A DNA stretch of 64,000 nt from positions 558,001-622,000 of the forward strand of contig NZ_JACHLM010000002.1 in NCBI RefSeq assembly GCF_014207965.1. The letters run 5' to 3'. Source of the DNA: Brevundimonas bullata. Its GTDB lineage: Bacteria > Pseudomonadota > Alphaproteobacteria > Caulobacterales > Caulobacteraceae. Numbering within the stretch: position 1 is the stretch's first letter; each line of letters begins with the position of its first letter. Below the pieces are notes generated by a model. It made no database searches. It saw only the letters and a program-made list of their open reading frames with translations, and had not been told where the DNA came from. Both the position numbers and the translations under genes were made by a program. Positions 56,066 through 64,000 of the stretch are shown here, one piece after another.

Positions 56066-57387
56066 GCAGCCTTCTCCATGGCGTCGGCGGTAGGGGCGGA
56101 CAGATGGATGCGGCCGCTCTCGTTCTCCACCGTCCAGGGACGGCGCACCCCGCCCAGTTGCTCGGCTACGGCGAGGCCGGATTGCAGGCCGTCCTCGTGG
56201 AAGCCTGCGCCGAAATGGGCGCCGCAGAACCAGACCCCGCCCTGCCCTTGCAGGCTCCACAACTGCTTCTGCGCCTGAATGGCGGCGGGGTTGAAGATGG
56301 GGTGCTCGTACAGTTCGCTGCGCAGGATGGTGTCGGGCTTTGGCGGACGCGGCGGATTCAGGGTGACGAACAGGTCCTGGCCCGGCAGGCCCTGAAGCTT
56401 GTTCATCCAGTAGGTGACGCACAGGCCGTCATCGGCGCCGATGTAGTTCCAGCTGGCCCAGGCGCGACGGCGTTGCGGCATCAGGCCGGCGTCGGTGTGC
56501 AGAACGGTAAGGTTGCGGCTGTAATGGAAGGCGCCCAGAACCTCCTTCTCTCGCGCGGTCGGCTCGTCCAGCATGGCCAGGGCCTGATCGGCATGGGCGC
56601 CGATCACGGCATGGTCGAAGCGCTCGACGCCGCCCTGGCTGTCGTGGACCACGACGCCCTGATCGGTGCGCCGCACGGCCGTTACGCCGTGGTTCAGCCG
56701 CACGTCGTCGATCTGCCGCGCCAGATGCTCGACATAGACCCGGCTACCGCCCTCGACGGTGCGCCACAGAGGGCGTCCGACCAGTTTCAACAGGCCGTGG
56801 TTGCCGCAGAAGCGGATGAAGGCCTCGGCGGGATAGTCCATCAGCGTATGAGTCGGCGAGGACCAGATCGCCGCCGCCATCGGCAACAGGTGGTCGTCGC
56901 GGAAGGCCTCGCTGAAGCCCTCGCGCTTCAGATAGTCGCCCAGCGTCAGGTTGGGGTCCGTCAACCCGCCCAGATCGATCGGCGCGGTGCGATAGAAGCG
57001 CATGATCTCACTCAGCATCGACCAGAAACGCGGACGAAGGAGGTTGCGGCGCTGGGCGAAGAGGCCGGGCGCGGCGTACTCGAACCGACCGTCGTCCAGC
57101 GACACGGCGAAGGACATGTCGGTTGCGCGCGTCTGGACCCCCAGATGCCCGAACAGGGCGATCAGATTGGGATAGGTGGCGTCATTAAAGCAGATGAAGC
57201 CCGTATCCACCGCGACATCGCCGGTCGCCGCCCCCGCCGTCACCGTATTGGAGTGACCGCCCAGACGCTCGGCCTTCTCATAGATCGTCACCCGATGGCG
57301 CTGCGAAAGCAGCCAGGCCGATGACAGGGCGGCGACGCCCGAGCCGATGACGGCGATTTTCAGACTATCGGGGGAGGAATGAGGCAT
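56062..57387 (-). CDS. FAD-dependent oxidoreductase (fatty-acid-synthase-cluster type)
   Basis: This 441-residue amine-oxidase/desaturase-like flavoprotein has the FAD-binding start LKIAVIGSGVAALSSAWLL (residues 8-26), EKAERLGGHSNTV and TGFICFNDATYPNL, plus a late GVWFCGAHFGAGFHEDGL. This group travels with DUF1365 and CFA-type enzymes and is thought to oxidise or desaturate acyl chains. The ATG is preceded by GGAGGAAT-like bases on its own strand only in its coding part, so the ribosome site is weak. It leads the minus-strand operon, divergent from the sigma factor. Confidence 0.9.
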   Translation of the reverse strand: MPHSSPDSLKIAVIGSGVAALSSAWLLSQRHRVTIYEKAERLGGHSNTVTAGAATGDVAVDTGFICFNDATYPNLIALFGHLGVQTRATDMSFAVSLDDGRFEYAAPGLFAQRRNLLRPRFWSMLSEIMRFYRTAPIDLGGLTDPNLTLGDYLKREGFSEAFRDDHLLPMAAAIWSSPTHTLMDYPAEAFIRFCGNHGLLKLVGRPLWRTVEGGSRVYVEHLARQIDDVRLNHGVTAVRRTDQGVVVHDSQGGVERFDHAVIGAHADQALAMLDEPTAREKEVLGAFHYSRNLTVLHTDAGLMPQRRRAWASWNYIGADDGLCVTYWMNKLQGLPGQDLFVTLNPPRPPKPDTILRSELYEHPIFNPAAIQAQKQLWSLQGQGGVWFCGAHFGAGFHEDGLQSGLAVAEQLGGVRRPWTVENESGRIHLSAPTADAMEKAA

Positions 57388-57425
57388 GAAACTATTACGA
57401 ACCTGGACCGGTATCGGATTGCGAA

Positions 57426-57455
57426 TGATCCAGACATTTCCGCGAAGCGTACTAG
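57426..57455 (+). promoter_or_regulatory. Putative ECF (RpoE/ChrR-type) autoregulated promoter
   Basis: TGATCC (57426-57431), 18 bases, then TACTAG (57450-57455) lies 57 bases before the sigma factor ATG. The -35 equals that known for the Rhodobacter RpoE-ChrR group and the spacing matches. The region 57388-57511 is shared with the divergent FAD oxidoreductase gene. Confidence 0.6.
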
Positions 57456-57511
57456 GGTTCATGCATGCTGAGGCTTCAACTTCCATATACCCTGAACGGC
57501 GGTCGGCCTGC

Positions 57512-58090
57512 ATGAGCCCTGACGCGCTTTCGCCCGACCCGTTCGCGCACGATCGTCTCATAGAGGCTGTGGCGCTGCGTCGCGACCGCGAGGCCTTCGC
57601 TCAGTTGTTCAGCTATTTCGCGCCCCGGCTGAAGGCCTGGCTGATCAAGTCGGGCGCGACGCCCGGCGCGGCCGAGGACTTCGCCCAGGACGCCATGCTA
57701 ACGGTCTGGCGCAAAGCCGACCTTTTCGACGCGCGCAAGGCGAGAGCCGCCACATGGATTTTCACCATCGCTCGCAATCGTCGTCTCGACATGCTGCGTC
57801 GCGACGCCCGGCCGTTGCCCGTCCCAGAGATCGAACTGGCGGAACAGACTGTCGAGCGGCCCGACGACATTGTGGCCTTGTCCCAGGACGCCGCACGGGT
57901 TCGCGACGCCCTGTCACAACTCAAGCCGGATCAGGTCGAGGTGCTGCGCCTCGCCTTCTTCATGGACAGCCCCCATTCCGAAATCGCCCGTCAGCTCGAC
58001 CTGCCGCTGGGCACCGTCAAATCCCGCATCCGTAACGCTATGATCAAACTGCGCCTGATCCTCGAACCCTCTGAAGAGGCCGTGCGATGA
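57512..58090 (+). CDS. ECF RNA polymerase sigma factor (RpoE/ECF11-like)
   Basis: This 192-residue sigma factor has only regions 2 and 4. Region 2 (about residues 22-95) has FAQLFSYFAPRLKAWLIKSG and AEDFAQDAMLTVWRK, then TWIFTIARNRRLDMLRRDAR. Region 4 (about 135-188) has LSQLKPDQVEVLRLAFF and HSEIARQLDLPLGTVKSRIR, the recognition helix. The start MSPDALSP is chosen because upstream residues fall in the promoter. It overlaps its anti-sigma partner by 4 bases. It should respond to singlet oxygen or related stress, as in Rhodobacter. Confidence 0.95.
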   Translation: MSPDALSPDPFAHDRLIEAVALRRDREAFAQLFSYFAPRLKAWLIKSGATPGAAEDFAQDAMLTVWRKADLFDARKARAATWIFTIARNRRLDMLRRDARPLPVPEIELAEQTVERPDDIVALSQDAARVRDALSQLKPDQVEVLRLAFFMDSPHSEIARQLDLPLGTVKSRIRNAMIKLRLILEPSEEAVR

Positions 58091-58740
58091 ACGCGCGTCT
58101 CCATTCCTCCGGGGGCAATCCCTCCGAAGAACGCCTGCTCGCCTATGCCGCTGGCAATCTCAGCCCGCCCGAAGCTGTGGTTGTCGCCGCCCATCTGGCT
58201 CTGCGCCCCGTCAACGACGCTTGGGTGCGCCAGTTGCAGACTGTGGGCGGCGAGTTCCTCGACGAAGCCGCGCCCGCCCCGATGGCGGAGGACGCCCTGA
58301 CGCGGGCGATGGCGCGGATCGAGACCGATGCCGGCGAGGTGAAGCCCCAGCCGCCGCTGAACGACATGCCCGAGCTGCCGGAACCGCTGCGGCGCTACGC
58401 GCTCGGTCCGTGGCGCTGGATCGGACCAGGGATGCGGGTGCGCGACGTCCACGCGCCACGCGACGGCGACTGCCGGGTCATCCTGCTGGAAATCGGCCCC
58501 GGGCGTGAGACGCCGCGCCACACCCACGGCGGGGTCGAGCTGACCTGCGTGCTGTCGGGCGCCTACGCCACCGAGACCGAGCGGTTCGACGTGGGCGATC
58601 TGGAAGAGGCCGATCCCGATGTGCTGCACCAGCCGCGCGTGGTGTCGGATGAAGCCTGCCTCTGCGTCGTCGCCCTGGATGGCCAGATCGAGCTCGACGG
58701 ATGGCTGGGCCGGCTAATGCAGCCCTTCGTGAAGCTCTGA
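58087..58740 (+). CDS. chrR: ChrR-family anti-sigma factor lacking the CxxC zinc ligands
   Basis: This 217-residue protein pairs an N-terminal anti-sigma domain with a C-terminal cupin. His6 and His36 match the zinc ligands of Rhodobacter ChrR (His6 and His31), but the two Cys that follow His31 at +4 and +7 are Arg40 and Asn43 here. The cupin keeps every metal ligand in exact spacing: His145, His147, Glu151 (RHTHGGVELTC) and His181 (DVLHQP). It should hold the sigma factor inactive until a signal acts on the cupin. Zinc binding in the N-domain is doubtful. Confidence 0.9.
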   Translation: MNARLHSSGGNPSEERLLAYAAGNLSPPEAVVVAAHLALRPVNDAWVRQLQTVGGEFLDEAAPAPMAEDALTRAMARIETDAGEVKPQPPLNDMPELPEPLRRYALGPWRWIGPGMRVRDVHAPRDGDCRVILLEIGPGRETPRHTHGGVELTCVLSGAYATETERFDVGDLEEADPDVLHQPRVVSDEACLCVVALDGQIELDGWLGRLMQPFVKL

Positions 58741-58851
58741 TCTAACTGCTGCCGCTGTAGGGCGCGGCGTTCTTCTTGACCGTGGTCATGGCTGGGCTTG
58801 GGTGCGGCTGGGGTCAGCGTGGCGCTGTTTCCAATAGATGGCGCAAGACCT

Positions 58852-59607
58852 TCAGCTAACGGGCGACTGCTCCGCCTCGACCCGCTGGTAGCCCGCCTCG
58901 ATGACCGCGAGCATGGCTTGGGCGGCGCCCGCTTCGTCGCCGGCGGCGATCCGGTCGACGATATTGGCGTGAGCTTCGACCGTCTCCTGGTGCAGGTCCG
59001 GGGCCTTGGTCGGAGGGCTGAGTGTGAAAGCCTCCAGCAGGGCCGTCTCTATGACGCCCGCCACCGATCGGATCATCGGGTTCTGCGAGGCTGCGCCAAT
59101 GGCCAGATGCAGGGCCAGATCGGCGCGTGCGAAATCATGAGCCGAAGCGCTTTCGCGTCGCATCCACGCCAGGGCTTCATGCATCGCCGCCAAGTCCGCC
59201 GCCGTGCGGTGACGGGCAGCCAGCGCGGCGGCTGTGGGCTCCAGACTGCGCCTCACCTCGGCCAGATGCTGGCGGAACTGGGCGTCCATGCCAATCGCAA
59301 CGCGCCAGGCTAGGACCTCCTTGTCGAAGAAGTTCCAGTGAACCCTGTCGCTCACCCGCGTGCCCACGCGGGTTTTAACGTTCAGAAATCCCTTGGCAGA
59401 CAGAGTCTTGAGCGCCTCTCTTAGAGCTGTGCGCGACACGCCGAACCGCTCCAGCAGGTCGGCTTCCAGCGGCAGCTTGTCGCCCGGCGCCAGAGCGCCC
59501 GTGAGGATCTCCTGCGCCAAGGCGCGCACAATCTGATCGTGGGCCGAGATGACATGACCGCTGGTCCGGGACAGGGCCGATGGGGGATTGTGAGAAGACA
59601 TGTCCAT
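58852..59607 (-). CDS. GntR/FadR-family regulator with FCD domain
   Basis: This 251-residue repressor has an N-terminal winged helix (IVRALAQEILTGALAPGDKL and ADLLERFGVSRTALREALKT, about residues 22-70) and a C-terminal all-helical FCD ligand domain (about 95-235) with metal-type His in DLALHLAIGAASQNPMIR and HQETVEAHANIVDRI. The start is at MDMSSHNPP with AGAGG 9 bases upstream. It is divergent from the dehydratase and probably controls it through the dyad at 59657-59673, sensing a sugar acid. Confidence 0.93.
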   Translation of the reverse strand: MDMSSHNPPSALSRTSGHVISAHDQIVRALAQEILTGALAPGDKLPLEADLLERFGVSRTALREALKTLSAKGFLNVKTRVGTRVSDRVHWNFFDKEVLAWRVAIGMDAQFRQHLAEVRRSLEPTAAALAARHRTAADLAAMHEALAWMRRESASAHDFARADLALHLAIGAASQNPMIRSVAGVIETALLEAFTLSPPTKAPDLHQETVEAHANIVDRIAAGDEAGAAQAMLAVIEAGYQRVEAEQSPVS

Positions 59608-59656
59608 AGCTTGAACCTCTAGCGGGCCGGTCGCGTCGGCGCAAAGGCGCTGGCCA

Positions 59657-59673
59657 ATCATTAGTATTATGAT
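59657..59673. promoter_or_regulatory. Putative GntR operator in the regulator-dehydratase gap
   Basis: ATCAT-N7-ATGAT forms a 5-bp dyad in an AT-rich patch of the otherwise GC-rich 115-bp gap. FadR-family sites are short dyads of this size. It is placed to cover promoters of both divergent genes. Confidence 0.5.
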
Positions 59674-59722
59674 ATTCAAAATATGTCGCCACCATCGGCG
59701 GCGCTTATCTTGCCGCACGCTC

Positions 59723-61519
59723 ATGACCCAGACATCGCCCAAGCCGCTCCGCAGCCGGGCCTGGTTCGACAATCCATCGAACCCCGACATGACCGCCCTC
59801 TATCTGGAGCGGTACTTGAACTACGGCCTGACTCTGGAGGAATTGCGCTCGGGCAAGCCGATCATCGGCATCGCCCAGACGGGATCTGACCTGAGCCCCT
59901 GCAACCGCCATCACATCGAACTGGCCAAGCGGGTGCGCGAGGGCATCCGCGAGGCGGGCGGCATCGCTCTGGAATTTCCGGTCCATCCGATCCAGGAAAC
60001 CGGCAAGCGCCCGACCGCCGGACTGGACCGCAACCTGGCCTACATGGGTCTGGTCGAACTTCTCTATGGCTATCCGATCGATGGCGTGGTCCTGACTATC
60101 GGCTGCGACAAGACCACGCCCGCCTGCCTGATGGCGGCGGCGACCGTCGACATTCCCGCCATCGCCCTGTCGGTCGGCCCCATGCTGAACGGCTGGCACC
60201 GGGGCGAGCGCGTCGGTTCCGGCACCATCATCTGGAAGGCCCGCGAGATGATGGCGGCCGGCGAGATCGGCTATGAGGAATTCATCGATCTGGTGGCGAC
60301 CTCGGCGCCCTCGGTCGGCTACTGCAACACCATGGGCACGGCGACGACGATGAACTCGCTGGCCGAGGCCCTGGGCATGTCCCTGCCCGGCTCGGCCGCC
60401 ATCCCCGCCCCCTATCGCGAACGGCCCCAGGTCGCCTACCTGACCGGCAAGCGCATCGTCGACATGGTCCACGAAGACCTGAAGCCATCGGACATCCTGA
60501 CCCGCCAGGCGTTCGAGAACGCCATCGTCGTCAACTCGGCCATCGGCGGCTCGACCAACGCCCCGATCCACCTGACGGCCCTGGCGCGCCATGCGGGCGT
60601 CGATCTGCCGCTCCAGACCTGGGAAGAGGTCGGTCACAAGACGCCGCTTCTGGTGAACCTGCAGCCCGCCGGCAAGTATCTGGGCGAAGACTTCCATCAG
60701 GCCGGCGGCGTGCCCGCCGTGGTCGCGGAACTGATGCGGCGCGGCCAGATCCACGAGGACGCCCTGACGGTCAACGGCCGCACCATCGGCGACAACTGCC
60801 GGGAGGCCAAAGTCGTGCTGCCCGACGTCATCCGCGACTTCGACACGGCCCTGGTAAAGGACGCGGGCTTCCTGGTCCTGTCAGGCAATGTCTTCGACAG
60901 CGCCATCATGAAGACCAGCGTCATCAGCCCCGAGTTCCGCGACCGCTACCTGTCCGATCCGACCAGCCCCGACGCCTTCACCGGCTGCGTCGTCGTCTTC
61001 GACGGACCTGAGGACTATCACCGCCGCATCGACGATCCGGCGGAAGGCATCACCCCCGACAGCATCCTGGTGATGCGCGGCGCGGGTCCCGTCGGCCACC
61101 CCGGGGCGGCCGAGGTCGTCAACATGCGGCCGCCCGCCTATCTGATCAAGCAGGGGGTTCATGCCCTGCCCTGCATCGGCGATGGGCGCCAGTCCGGCAC
61201 CTCGGGCTCGCCCTCGATCCTGAACGCTTCACCCGAAGCGGCGACGGGCGGCGCCATCGCCCTGTTGAAGACCGGCGACCGGATGCGCATCGACCTGAAC
61301 ACCCGCCGTGTGGACGTCCTGATCGACGCGGCTGAAATGGCCGAGCGCCGCGCCGTCTTCGAGGCGGCGGGCGGCTATCAGTATCCGGCGTCTCAGACGC
61401 CCTGGCAGGAGTTCCAGCGCTCCATGATCGGCGAGCTGGAAACGGGCGCCGTGCTGGAGCCCGCCGTCAAATATCACCGCATCGTGGACACCCTGGGCCT
61501 GCCCCGCGACAACCACTGA
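59723..61519 (+). CDS. IlvD/Edd-family sugar-acid dehydratase (xylonate/arabinonate type)
   Basis: This 598-residue iron-sulfur enzyme removes water from an aldonic acid. The cluster Cys residues are in [25 protein letters not shown] and [14 protein letters not shown]. The overall sequence resembles Caulobacter xylonate dehydratase XylD (RSRxWFDNP start, [52 protein letters not shown]), so D-xylonate, L-arabonate or a related pentonate or hexonate is likely. The neighbours (SMP-30 lactonase, aldose epimerase) fit. The start is at MTQTSPKP. Confidence 0.92.
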   Translation: MTQTSPKPLRSRAWFDNPSNPDMTALYLERYLNYGLTLEELRSGKPIIGIAQTGSDLSPCNRHHIELAKRVREGIREAGGIALEFPVHPIQETGKRPTAGLDRNLAYMGLVELLYGYPIDGVVLTIGCDKTTPACLMAAATVDIPAIALSVGPMLNGWHRGERVGSGTIIWKAREMMAAGEIGYEEFIDLVATSAPSVGYCNTMGTATTMNSLAEALGMSLPGSAAIPAPYRERPQVAYLTGKRIVDMVHEDLKPSDILTRQAFENAIVVNSAIGGSTNAPIHLTALARHAGVDLPLQTWEEVGHKTPLLVNLQPAGKYLGEDFHQAGGVPAVVAELMRRGQIHEDALTVNGRTIGDNCREAKVVLPDVIRDFDTALVKDAGFLVLSGNVFDSAIMKTSVISPEFRDRYLSDPTSPDAFTGCVVVFDGPEDYHRRIDDPAEGITPDSILVMRGAGPVGHPGAAEVVNMRPPAYLIKQGVHALPCIGDGRQSGTSGSPSILNASPEAATGGAIALLKTGDRMRIDLNTRRVDVLIDAAEMAERRAVFEAAGGYQYPASQTPWQEFQRSMIGELETGAVLEPAVKYHRIVDTLGLPRDNH

Positions 61520-61526
61520 GCCGCTT

Positions 61527-62378
61527 TTAGGGGATCAGGAGCCGCCGCATGGCGGGCGCGACCTCGATCAGGTCGCGCGTGACCAGGGCCGAGAAGAAGT
61601 CCGCCCCTTCTCGCCCGAGGTGGGTGTAGTCGAACGCCACCCGGGCCTGTCCCAAAGGCTCGACGGCGGCGTTGTTCGGGGCGACAGCGGGAGCGCCGGG
61701 CGCAGCCGGGACCCCGGTGTTCGCGGCGATGGTCGTGCCGGTCAGCAGGGCGGCGGCGACCTCGGGCGACGGCGCCGCCTGGGCGAAGCGCGCCGACAGG
61801 ACCGGGCCCAGGGCCTGCACCGTCTCAGCGCTGGCGCGGTTCAGATCGACCAGGGGCGTGTTGGTCTCGCGCGCCACGCCCCGCACCGCCTCGGCCCAGG
61901 GCTCCAGATCGTTTTGCAAACGACCGTCGATAAACTGGCGTCGGGTCAAGGGCGTCAGCAGGATCGGCGTGGCCCCGCGCGCCCGCGTCTCGGTCACATA
62001 GCGTTTCAGATTGGCGGGAAACCCGGTCGCCAGATCGGTGGAGCGTCCCGGCTTGCCCGGCTGGTCGTTGTGACCGAACTGGATCAACACATAGGTTTCG
62101 CTGAAACCCGGCGTCGCCATCTCGGCCAGGGCCAGATTCCACGAGCCCTCGGCGATATAGCTGCCGGAACTGCGCCCGCCGCGGGCCAGGTTCACGCAGG
62201 CCGCGAACGAGGTCACGTGATAGGCGCAGAAGCTCGGCCCCCAGCCGCCGATCACCGCCGTGGTGGAGTCTCCGACCAGAACGATCTTGGATGCGCGGAT
62301 CGGCTGGACAGCAGCCGCTTCAACCGTCGTCGTCTGGGCTGCGGCCAATGTCAGGGCGGCGGTCAGGGCGGCGAGCAT
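61527..62378 (-). CDS. SGNH-hydrolase, rhamnogalacturonan acetylesterase-like
   Basis: This 283-residue exported esterase has a signal peptide (MLAALTAALTLAAAQT). SGNH blocks are in order: block I KIVLVGDSTTAVIGGWGP (Ser in GDST), block II NLARGGRSSGSYIAEG, block III LIQFGHNDQPGKPGR and block V FDYTHLGREGADFF (Asp/His). The match is to enzymes that deacetylate pectin side chains. Gene order places it convergent with the dehydratase and next to the epimerase, in a plant-sugar locus. Confidence 0.88.
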   Translation of the reverse strand: MLAALTAALTLAAAQTTTVEAAAVQPIRASKIVLVGDSTTAVIGGWGPSFCAYHVTSFAACVNLARGGRSSGSYIAEGSWNLALAEMATPGFSETYVLIQFGHNDQPGKPGRSTDLATGFPANLKRYVTETRARGATPILLTPLTRRQFIDGRLQNDLEPWAEAVRGVARETNTPLVDLNRASAETVQALGPVLSARFAQAAPSPEVAAALLTGTTIAANTGVPAAPGAPAVAPNNAAVEPLGQARVAFDYTHLGREGADFFSALVTRDLIEVAPAMRRLLIP

Positions 62379-62379
62379 C

Positions 62380-63237
62380 TCAAATCTCCGAGGCGGTGAT
62401 ACGGGCGGTCATCGACAGCGACTCTCCGGGCTTGAGCACCCTCAGACCGCTATCTTCGGTCGCGGGTGCGTTGTGAGCGTCCGGCCTGTGAGTCACGGGC
62501 TCAACGCAGACGAAGGCTTCGGCTCGCGGCGCATAGATCTGGACCCATCGCGCGTTCGGCGAGGCGGTCAGATCGACCCGCCAGCCGTCGTGCAGCAGCG
62601 CCGCACGCGCGGCCCAGTCGGCATAGGCGTGATCGACGAGGGGCGCCTCAGCCACGGCCACACCTTCGCGCCAGTCGATCAATTCGCCAGCCGCCGCCAG
62701 CCGCTCCGGGATTTCACGCGCATCGGTCAGCCAGACCCGGGGCGCCGACAGCTGCAGCCGCGTCGCCGCCTCGACGGCGAAATAGGGATGCAGACCCAGT
62801 CCGGCGGGCATGGCGGCTGCATCCGTGTTGACGAGGCCCAGGCTCATCTCCAGCCCGTCCTCGCTCAGCGTCAGCCGATGCGTGGCCGTCCAGGCCCAGG
62901 GCCATTCCGGCGCGGCCTCTGCGGCCAAGGCCAGTTCGATCGTCCGGTCGTCGAGGCGGAGGACAGTCCAGCGCGAACGCCAACCGACGCCGTGCAAAGC
63001 GTGAGGCTCAAAGCCCGGCATGGCGGGAAGGCGCACCGCCCTTCCCTCAAACGCAAAGGCGCCGCCGTCGATGCGGTTGGCGTAGGGCGCCAGCGGAAAG
63101 CTGGACGCCGCCAGCGGACTATCCAGATCGTCCGGCGCCGGGCGCAGCACGTCGCGCCCGCGCCAGGTCAGGGACGTGATCGAGGCCCCGAGATCGGGCC
63201 GCAGACCGAGGGCCCAGTCGCCGCGTTCGATCCTCAC
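62380..63237 (-). CDS. Aldose 1-epimerase family protein
   Basis: This 285-residue beta-sandwich enzyme interconverts sugar anomers. The start is GTG in a GTGA overlap with the lactonase stop, and the N-terminus RIERGDWALGLRPDLGASIT is typical. The conserved active-site His residues are in PHALHGVGWRSRW and GLGLHPYFAVE, with a catalytic Glu in FVCVEPVTH. It should feed an open-chain or correct anomer to the sugar oxidation steps; substrate specificity is not readable. Confidence 0.88.
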   Translation of the reverse strand: MRIERGDWALGLRPDLGASITSLTWRGRDVLRPAPDDLDSPLAASSFPLAPYANRIDGGAFAFEGRAVRLPAMPGFEPHALHGVGWRSRWTVLRLDDRTIELALAAEAAPEWPWAWTATHRLTLSEDGLEMSLGLVNTDAAAMPAGLGLHPYFAVEAATRLQLSAPRVWLTDAREIPERLAAAGELIDWREGVAVAEAPLVDHAYADWAARAALLHDGWRVDLTASPNARWVQIYAPRAEAFVCVEPVTHRPDAHNAPATEDSGLRVLKPGESLSMTARITASEI

Positions 63238-64000
63238 AGGGCGATCCGATGTTGCGGCAGGCCCGGCGTCTCGACTCGCAGATGATAGAGGCCGCCCAGC
63301 GTCGGCTGAGCTGCGCGCCTGTCGGCGTTCCCCAGCCAGGCCGTAGTGCAATAAAGGTCGCGCCCGTCAGCGCCGCCGAAGGCCGCCTTGGTCACCGTCT
63401 GGACGGGGAAGCGGATCGTGCCGAGGCGCTGGCCGTCCGGCGCAAACCGCGCCACGCCCCAGCCGTTGAACAGGCAGACATGCAGCACCCCGTCCGCATC
63501 CATGCTCGGCCCGTCACAGTAACCGTCCTCGGTCGTCGCGAAGACCCTTCGGTTCGACAGCATGCCGTCCTGATGGTCGAAGGCCAGGACCGTCTTCTCC
63601 AGCGTGTCGTGATGATAGAGGGTTCGCCCGTCCGGGCTTAGACAAGGCCCGTTAGTGACGCCGTAACCGTCGTCGTGCCGCGTCAGCTCGCCCCTGAACC
63701 AGCGATAGAGGGCGCCGGTCTTGCCTTCCTCACTGTCGTCCATAGAGCCGAACCACAGCGAGCCGTCGGGCGCCACGAAACCATCATTGAGCCGGTTCTG
63801 CGGACGGTCCGTCTCGACGGGCTGGAACAGGGAGAAGTCGCCCATGTCCACGTCGAAGCGATAGAGACCGCCGCGGACGCCGCAGATCAGCGACCCGTCC
63901 TCGGCTGGAAGGGCGAAACCGATCTGCTCGGGCGCCTCCCACGACGCCTTGTCATTCGTCGAGGCGGTATAGCGATGCAGCCGCCGCCCCTTGATATCGA
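63234..64000 (-). CDS. SMP-30/gluconolactonase family protein (5' end outside window)
   Basis: The frame is open to the last base of the window (about 255 residues remain), so the start lies beyond it. The six-bladed propeller signatures are clear: IKGRRLHRYTASTNDKASWE, PEQIGFALPAEDGSLICGVR, RLNDGFVAPDGSLWFGSMDD, GLYRFDVDMG and NGPCLSPDGRTLYHHDTLEK, each with metal-binding Asn or Asp. It hydrolyses sugar lactones to acids, the substrates of the dehydratase upstream. It overlaps the epimerase by 4 bases. Confidence 0.92.
   Translation of the reverse strand, partial: DIKGRRLHRYTASTNDKASWEAPEQIGFALPAEDGSLICGVRGGLYRFDVDMGDFSLFQPVETDRPQNRLNDGFVAPDGSLWFGSMDDSEEGKTGALYRWFRGELTRHDDGYGVTNGPCLSPDGRTLYHHDTLEKTVLAFDHQDGMLSNRRVFATTEDGYCDGPSMDADGVLHVCLFNGWGVARFAPDGQRLGTIRFPVQTVTKAAFGGADGRDLYCTTAWLGNADRRAAQPTLGGLYHLRVETPGLPQHRIAL

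Noticed and set aside
58743..58790. 15-codon minus-strand frame MTTVKKNAAPYSGSS after chrR
   Set aside because: Too short to judge, no ribosome site, no family. Possibly a gene fragment, but chance is as likely.

Overview
This 64 kb window is high-GC chromosomal DNA from an alphaproteobacterium, most likely Caulobacterales and probably close to Brevundimonas or Caulobacter. The pointers are TonB-dependent receptors with the Caulobacter-type loop cysteines, a pyrG-secG-tpiA-PpiD-trpE-trpGDC order, an imuA-imuB-dnaE2 mutagenesis cassette behind an alphaproteobacterial SOS box (GTTC-N7-GTTC), an ECF sigma/ChrR pair and a xylonate-type dehydratase. The genus is inferred from protein character, not from a database search. 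No CRISPR array, prophage or complete insertion sequence is visible.

Layout. 1-4.6 kb: 3' end of a TonB-dependent receptor, a membrane-bound LytTR regulator, a secreted alpha/beta hydrolase and the wreck of a second TonB receptor. 4.6-11.3 kb: a copper island with periplasmic copA(multicopper oxidase)-copB on the minus strand, divergent from a Cu+ P-type ATPase-cueR-HMA chaperone-DUF411 operon driven by a near-canonical CueR promoter. 11.3-21.1 kb: housekeeping genes (pyrG, secG, tpiA, a PpiD-like chaperone, trpE, trpGDC) and tRNA-Asp. 21.2-26.5 kb: a family 4 glycosyltransferase, a large autotransporter with Asp-rich calcium-type repeats, and an acidic protein of unknown function. 26.7-30.8 kb: a tight rlpA / tmk-holB-tatD-MBL operon. 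30.8-32.0 kb: an EamA exporter and tRNA-Ser.

32.2-38.3 kb: a czcCBA-type heavy-metal RND efflux operon whose inner-membrane pump gene is cut by a single in-frame TAG. 38.4-44.0 kb: the imuA-imuB-dnaE2 SOS mutagenesis operon. 44.3-48.1 kb: a lipoprotein, an outer-membrane porin and a Tat-exported amidohydrolase. 48.1-52.5 kb: a complete yjfI/J/C // yjfK/L/M-type PspA cluster, split into two divergent arms, with a 22-bp palindrome just before a YjfI homologue that carries an extra DNA-binding-like N-terminus. 52.6-58.7 kb: a photo-oxidative stress locus (FAD oxidoreductase, DUF1365, photolyase, cyclopropane-fatty-acid-synthase-like methyltransferase) divergent from an ECF sigma factor and a ChrR-type anti-sigma factor that has lost two of its zinc ligands. 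58.9-64 kb: a sugar-acid locus (GntR/FCD regulator, IlvD/Edd dehydratase, rhamnogalacturonan acetylesterase-like SGNH hydrolase, aldose epimerase, SMP-30 lactonase) for plant-polysaccharide sugars.

The themes are envelope and metal stress (cop, czc, yjf, ECF/ChrR), DNA damage (imu operon, photolyase) and plant-sugar use. The most interesting parts are the yjf/PspA cluster with its putative operator, the ChrR variant without its CxxC, the nonsense-interrupted czcA, and a small membrane ORF next to an 11-bp perfect inverted repeat downstream of pyrG.
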